The notes under the pieces: generated by a model | The model's input: only the letters and a program-made list of their open reading frames with translations | The model's database searches: none | What the model was told of the DNA's origin: nothing | Made by a program: the position numbers and the translations under genes | NCBI GenBank assembly: GCA_049968515.1 | Contig: JBMFQR010000020.1 | Coordinates: forward strand, 1-35,317 | Reading direction: 5' to 3' | DNA length: 35,317 bases | DNA from: JAOACQ01 sp049968515 | GTDB taxonomy: Bacteria > Spirochaetota > Brevinematia > Brevinematales > JAOACQ01 | Shown here: positions 31,769 through 35,317 of the stretch, piece after piece | Layout of the letters: every line of letters starts with the position of its first letter | How positions within the stretch are numbered: position 1 is the stretch's first letter

Positions 31769-31892
31769 TGGGCATCTTGAGAAGAGTCTTAAAGATATGA
31801 CCCCGGAAGAAAAACTTCTTTATATTTCAAGACAGATCCACTTAAGACATTGTGTAAAGAAGTTTGTAAAGAAGAAAAAGACAGATTTTTAA
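31740..31892 (+). CDS. small protein coupled to the nucleotidyltransferase gene
   Basis: 50 residues: a start at ATG 31740, overlapping the end of the interrupted gene by 29 bp. The sequence begins MKKKADSLFDGHLEKSLKDM, continues TPEEKLLYISRQIHLRHCVK and ends in a Lys-rich tail. It is basic and probably helical. The overlap and the coherent, codon-like sequence suggest it is a translated partner of the nucleotidyltransferase, perhaps an antitoxin-like or regulatory protein, but no function is recognised. It runs into the start region of the glycosidase gene. Confidence 0.55.
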   Translation: MKKKADSLFDGHLEKSLKDMTPEEKLLYISRQIHLRHCVKKFVKKKKTDF

Positions 31893-31903
31893 AGGTGGCA
31901 AAT

Positions 31904-33082
31904 TTGTTAAAGTATCTAATGATTTTTTTATTATCCTTTTCTTTTCTAGCTTCCTATGAAGGATTTGTCAGAACAAAGGGCAAGATTCTTATAGATGCAA
32001 ATGGAAGAGAGTTTTTCATAATTGGCGTCAATCTTGGTAACTGGCTTCTTCCAGAGGGATATATGTGGCAATTTTCTTCAACTACTGTGGATAGACCACG
32101 AAGAATAGAAAAGATGATTGTTGACCTCATAGGCGAAGAAAAGGCTAAAATTTTCTGGAAGAAATATAGGGATAATTATATTACTGAAAAAGACATAGAG
32201 CTAATTTCAAAAATTGGTTTCAATGCAGTTAGAGTTCCCATAAATTGTAGGCTTTTTATTGGAGAAAATTCTACAAGTCTTAAAGAAGAAGGTTTTTATT
32301 ACCTTGATAGACTTATAGAATGGTGCAAAAAATATGGTTTATTTGTTGTAATAGACCTTCATGCCGCTCCCTGTGGTCAAACAGGAGCAAATATTGACGA
32401 TAGTTTGAATGATAAACCAGAGCTTTTCCTTAATGAGAATTATGAGAAGATGACAGTTTATTTGTGGAGAGAGATAGCATATCGCTACCGTAATGAAAAA
32501 GCTGTTCTGGCTTATGACTTATTAAATGAGCCCCTTCCAGCAAAGGATGAAAACCATACCTTATATAAAGAACTTGAGCCACTGTACAAAAAAATTACAA
32601 AGGCTATAAGAGAAGTGGACAAAAACCATATTATTACTATCGAAGGAGCAAACTGGGCAACTGATTTCGGTGTATTTGGTGCACCTTTTGATTCCAACCT
32701 GCTTTATCAATTTCACAAGTACTGGAATAAGACTGATGAGGAAAGTATTAAACCCTTTCTTGAGTTTAGAGATAGATACAATGTGCCTGTATGGTGTGGA
32801 GAAACAGGTGAAAATAATAACGAATGGTATAAAGAAAATTTCAAACTTCTTAAGAAAAACAACATAGGCTGGGCTTTCTGGCCATGGAAAAAACTTTACG
32901 CTTTCAATTGCCCTTATTCTATAAAATTTCCGTCTGGCTGGGGAAAGATTATCAATTTCGCAAGATATGGGACAAAACTCTCTCAAGAAGAAGCAGAAAA
33001 AATATTTGCCAGTTTTCTTGAAAATCTTTTGATTGAAAACTGTGATTACAACGAACCTGTTGTAAAAGCTATATTTTTTTAA
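31904..33082 (+). CDS. glycoside hydrolase family 5 enzyme, exported
   Basis: About 392 residues from a TTG at 31904, which has AGGTGG five bases upstream. A GTG at 31895 and an ATG at 31919 are also possible; the frame opens at 31850. The signal region LKYLMIFLLSFSFLASYEG favours export. GH5 marks, with numbering from the 31904 start: GVNLGNWLLPEGYMW near 41-55, FNAVRVPIN near 106, VVIDLHAAPCGQTG (His153), YDLLNEPLP (acid/base Glu209), QFHKYW (His271) and VWCGETGENN (nucleophile Glu300), with a substrate-binding Trp in GWAFWPWKK. GH5 enzymes cut beta-1,4 or beta-1,3 glucans and related chains; exact substrate cannot be read. Likely a periplasmic or secreted enzyme. Confidence 0.9.
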   Translation: MLKYLMIFLLSFSFLASYEGFVRTKGKILIDANGREFFIIGVNLGNWLLPEGYMWQFSSTTVDRPRRIEKMIVDLIGEEKAKIFWKKYRDNYITEKDIELISKIGFNAVRVPINCRLFIGENSTSLKEEGFYYLDRLIEWCKKYGLFVVIDLHAAPCGQTGANIDDSLNDKPELFLNENYEKMTVYLWREIAYRYRNEKAVLAYDLLNEPLPAKDENHTLYKELEPLYKKITKAIREVDKNHIITIEGANWATDFGVFGAPFDSNLLYQFHKYWNKTDEESIKPFLEFRDRYNVPVWCGETGENNNEWYKENFKLLKKNNIGWAFWPWKKLYAFNCPYSIKFPSGWGKIINFARYGTKLSQEEAEKIFASFLENLLIENCDYNEPVVKAIFF

Positions 33083-33117
33083 GTTTTTGGATTTATATGA
33101 TATAATAAATAATATGT

Positions 33118-33143
33118 TTTGTAAAAAGTTTAACTTTTACAAA
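33118..33143. terminator. weak hairpin between convergent genes
   Basis: TTTGTAAAAAG (33118-33128) and CTTTTACAAA (33134-33143) pair with one bulged A around TTTAA. It lies in the 107-bp gap between the glycosidase and the outer-membrane gene. There is no clear T-run, so terminator function is uncertain. Confidence 0.35.
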
Positions 33144-33189
33144 GTAACAAACTATACCTTAGTAACTGTCACAGTGGAAAAAACACTCT

Positions 33190-34434
33190 TCAAAACACAA
33201 TTTCGCAGTCAAGGTTTAATTCCCATTTTTCGCCATAAAGCATAAATTCGCTATATTCATCGCCAAAGGTTATAAAGACCTCTCCACTTAAAGTTATATT
33301 GCCGATATTATATGAAATAGAATTGTAAAATCTTCCACTTAAGTCAGTGAGGCTCAAGAGAAAAAGAGAAGCAAGGTCAAAATTTTTTAGGCTCATTGAG
33401 TAAATCCTCAACATTCCATAGTGCTGTGAGAATGATAAATATTCCTTTTTCCCCAGTATACTTGCAGATATACCAAGATTGCCTGATGAAATGGCATTAT
33501 CCGCATTATAATTTTTCACTGCATCCTTTAAATATGACTTATAGCCATTGAACTCCTCCACTGTATAGCCACAGCCATTATAGAAATACTCAAGCATTAC
33601 ACCAAGATTTTCATAAACATAGTTTAAGCCACTGGCAAGCTGAAGTTTATTACTCACTTCTGATTCTTTAGCGTTATAAATATCACCAACATAAGGATAG
33701 CTCTCTTTTTCAATATGATATGTTTTATTTCTCTCAAGAAAAGCAAGGTCAATATGAAAAGTAAGAAAATCATTTAGCTTCACCGAACCATAAAATCCAG
33801 CGTTAATAACTTTTTGATAAGCCCCGACAATGCCAGCATCCATAAAGTCAAGGCTATGTGAGTAGGAAAGGAGATATATTTCATCCTGTCCCTTTGTAAA
33901 ATATCTTTCTAAATTTTCGTTTGAAATGGATATTTCCGGAAAATAATAAAATGAGAAGTTGCCAATTTCAGAAAAATAAGTTGCCCCAAAAAGCCAGAAT
34001 CCATCTTTAAACTGTATAGCCTCTTCCTTTGATTTCCCACCATCAGCCGAATACTTTAACAAAAAATCCGAAGGAGAGTATAAAAATCCCTTCCCCTTTA
34101 AAATTCTCTTTTTACCCAGATCAAGGTAAAAATCCATAAAATTGACACTCACATAACCTTCAAGAAGGCTATTTGTAAAATTTCCGTTTGTCTCAAATGG
34201 CACTATCGCCATATCGGAAATTTTAATCCTGAAATTTTCAAACTTATACCCACTCTCACAGAGTAGTTTAAAATTTGCATCAAGCCCGCCATTTATCTTG
34301 AATATATTGTCTTTATTCCATACAGCTTCTTTCACACTAAAATGTTGCTCTTCAAGTACCAGAAGGCGATAGTTAAATTCAGAATAACCTGATGTCACAA
34401 TCATTAAAAGAATTAACAAAAAATATCTTTTCAT
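33190..34434 (-). CDS. predicted outer-membrane beta-barrel protein
   Basis: About 414 residues from the ATG at 34434 (MKRYFLLILLMIVTSGYS, signal peptide), which has AGAGGT just upstream. The frame opens 12 codons earlier at 34470. The rest is alternating beta strands with aromatic ends, for example FNYRLLVLEEQHF, GYVSVNFMDFYLDLGKK, FSFYYFPEISI, LTFHIDLAFLER, and a C-terminal LNLDCEIVF ending in Phe, as expected of BAM-assembled barrels. No family name is certain. It lies 91 bp downstream of a LolA-like gene on the same strand; a comparable pairing with RND/MMPL or ABC exporters is known, but no transporter is in the window. Confidence 0.7.
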   Translation of the reverse strand: MKRYFLLILLMIVTSGYSEFNYRLLVLEEQHFSVKEAVWNKDNIFKINGGLDANFKLLCESGYKFENFRIKISDMAIVPFETNGNFTNSLLEGYVSVNFMDFYLDLGKKRILKGKGFLYSPSDFLLKYSADGGKSKEEAIQFKDGFWLFGATYFSEIGNFSFYYFPEISISNENLERYFTKGQDEIYLLSYSHSLDFMDAGIVGAYQKVINAGFYGSVKLNDFLTFHIDLAFLERNKTYHIEKESYPYVGDIYNAKESEVSNKLQLASGLNYVYENLGVMLEYFYNGCGYTVEEFNGYKSYLKDAVKNYNADNAISSGNLGISASILGKKEYLSFSQHYGMLRIYSMSLKNFDLASLFLLSLTDLSGRFYNSISYNIGNITLSGEVFITFGDEYSEFMLYGEKWELNLDCEIVF

Positions 34435-34525
34435 AATGAACCTCTTTTCATACATTACACTCTTCTGCACCTACGATTGTGATGACAATCCACTGATTTA
34501 ACCATTGACGCTTGTTCTCATAAAA

Positions 34526-35236
34526 TTACATTTCCATCAAAAATTCAATGTTGAAATACTTATCCGCAACCATCTTTTCTTCCATATTCAAAAACTCTAT
34601 GACAGAGTAATTATCCTTTTTTATAGCATCATATATGGTAATTTTAGAAATTCTTTCCTCGCCGCCAAGCGTCTTCAATTCTGAATAATAAGCTGTCTTT
34701 AATTCTTTACCGGAAAGGGAGAAAAAAGTAGCTTTAATGGGAACGAAATTATCCTTTTTAACCCACAGAATTATAGAATGATATGTTGTTCCTTCTGTCT
34801 TTGCTACAAGTTTTAAGATATAAGAATCACCTTCTTCTCCAAGAAGGCTTGCATTATAATCCTGCGAAAATGTTAACCTTGCCACATCGCCATTTGCCAC
34901 ATCTCCCATAAGCCTCTGTGAGGGAGAGAGTCTCACTGGCTTTGAGGTATTTGGAAATATCATTAAGACATCATTTCCAACCATAAGCATCTTTCTCCCC
35001 TTCCATTTTGCCGGTGAGGTAAAATAAACCATAGATTTTTTACCCTTCACGTAGCCTTTCATCTCAAGGCTTTCTACAATTTCGTCTTTGCTATATGAAG
35101 AGACTTTTAAATCTATAAGAAAAGAACTAGAAGGTCCTCTCCATTTATCAACAAGTTTTAAAATATCTTCTGGTGTAAGTGAAAAAGATTTTACAGAAAA
35201 TAATAAAATCATTAGCAGAAAAGATTTTTTGTTCAT
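34526..35236 (-). CDS. outer-membrane lipoprotein-sorting (LolA-like) protein
   Basis: 236 residues with a signal peptide MNKKSFLLMILLFSVKSFS. The body matches the LolA-like family of COG2834 / PF17131: SMVYFTSPAKWKGRKMLMVG, DVLMIFPNTSKPVRLSPSQR, LMGDVANGDVARLTFSQDY. Members are periplasmic half-barrels that bind lipid or lipoprotein chains; many are encoded next to RND or MacB-type exporters, so the transporter may lie beyond the right edge. SD AGGAGGAGG precedes the ATG at 35236. The barrel-protein gene follows on the same strand after 91 bp. Confidence 0.9.
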   Translation of the reverse strand: MNKKSFLLMILLFSVKSFSLTPEDILKLVDKWRGPSSSFLIDLKVSSYSKDEIVESLEMKGYVKGKKSMVYFTSPAKWKGRKMLMVGNDVLMIFPNTSKPVRLSPSQRLMGDVANGDVARLTFSQDYNASLLGEEGDSYILKLVAKTEGTTYHSIILWVKKDNFVPIKATFFSLSGKELKTAYYSELKTLGGEERISKITIYDAIKKDNYSVIEFLNMEEKMVADKYFNIEFLMEM

Positions 35237-35317
35237 AAATTCCTCCTCCTATGATAAAAGTCAAATTTTATCTACTCCAAAAAAGTATTCAAGCTGCTTT
35301 TATAACGAAATTAGAAA

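Noticed and set aside
1..35317. tRNA, rRNA, CRISPR, insertion sequences and prophage
   Set aside because: No cloverleaf, ribosomal, spaced-repeat, transposase or phage protein pattern was found by reading.

Overview
The window reads as a chromosomal segment of an AT-rich, motile, Gram-negative-type bacterium. Evidence: strongly A/T-biased codons and spacers, lipoprotein signal peptides, an outer-membrane barrel candidate and a LolA-like protein, and flagellar genes in the order flgN-flgK-flgL-fliW-csrA, an order also known in spirochaetes and several deep-branching phyla. The 73-residue protein after csrA copies the C-terminal tail of class III adenylate cyclases, which fits a spirochaete-like or candidate-phylum source, but the phylum cannot be fixed from this sequence. 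No rRNA, tRNA, CRISPR array, insertion sequence or phage gene was seen.

Layout. 0.1-5.1 kb (+): a DUF362 iron-sulfur protein, an MFS transporter overlapping tatD, and cstA behind its own consensus promoter. 5.2-8.0 kb (+): three exported proteins: a small papain/C39-fold protein with a complete Q-C-H-D set, and two lipoproteins that look like paralogues of each other; the second paralogue has lost its start codon next to an 18-bp tandem duplication. 8.0-9.9 kb (+): an overlapping trio of an 87-residue protein, a cysteine-poor ArsA/Get3-type ATPase and a membrane-anchored protein. 9.9-14.0 kb (-): a delta-60 repeat lipoprotein, a membrane-bound LuxR-type regulator split by a -1 frame change, dtd, a GtrA-like protein, a small lipoprotein, and a 30-codon minigene whose Shine-Dalgarno (SD) sequence is buried in a strong hairpin. 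14.3-23.5 kb (+): an exported protein and a TPR protein, then a long run beginning at a sigma-28-type promoter (flgN, flgK, flgL, fliW, csrA, cyclase-tail TPR protein, bactofilin, STAS protein, unknown membrane protein, dxr). 23.5-30.3 kb (-): a hybrid histidine kinase, malQ, amrS and a six-TM chemoreceptor. 30.4-33.1 kb (+): an exported TPR protein, a frameshifted nucleotidyltransferase with a 50-residue partner, and a GH5 glycosidase. 33.2-35.2 kb (-): an outer-membrane barrel candidate and a LolA-like protein.

How it fits together. The 16.4-23.5 kb block joins hook-filament junction assembly (FlgN/K/L), filament-linked translational control (FliW/CsrA), a possible polar or cytoskeletal scaffold (bactofilin) and a partner-switch protein (STAS) with dxr; the chemoreceptor and hybrid kinase are compatible signalling genes. 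Intergenic regions carry dispersed imperfect palindromes. Three genes are broken by apparent one-base changes (near 7213, 11950 and 31618), so read-level checking is needed before any is called a true pseudogene.
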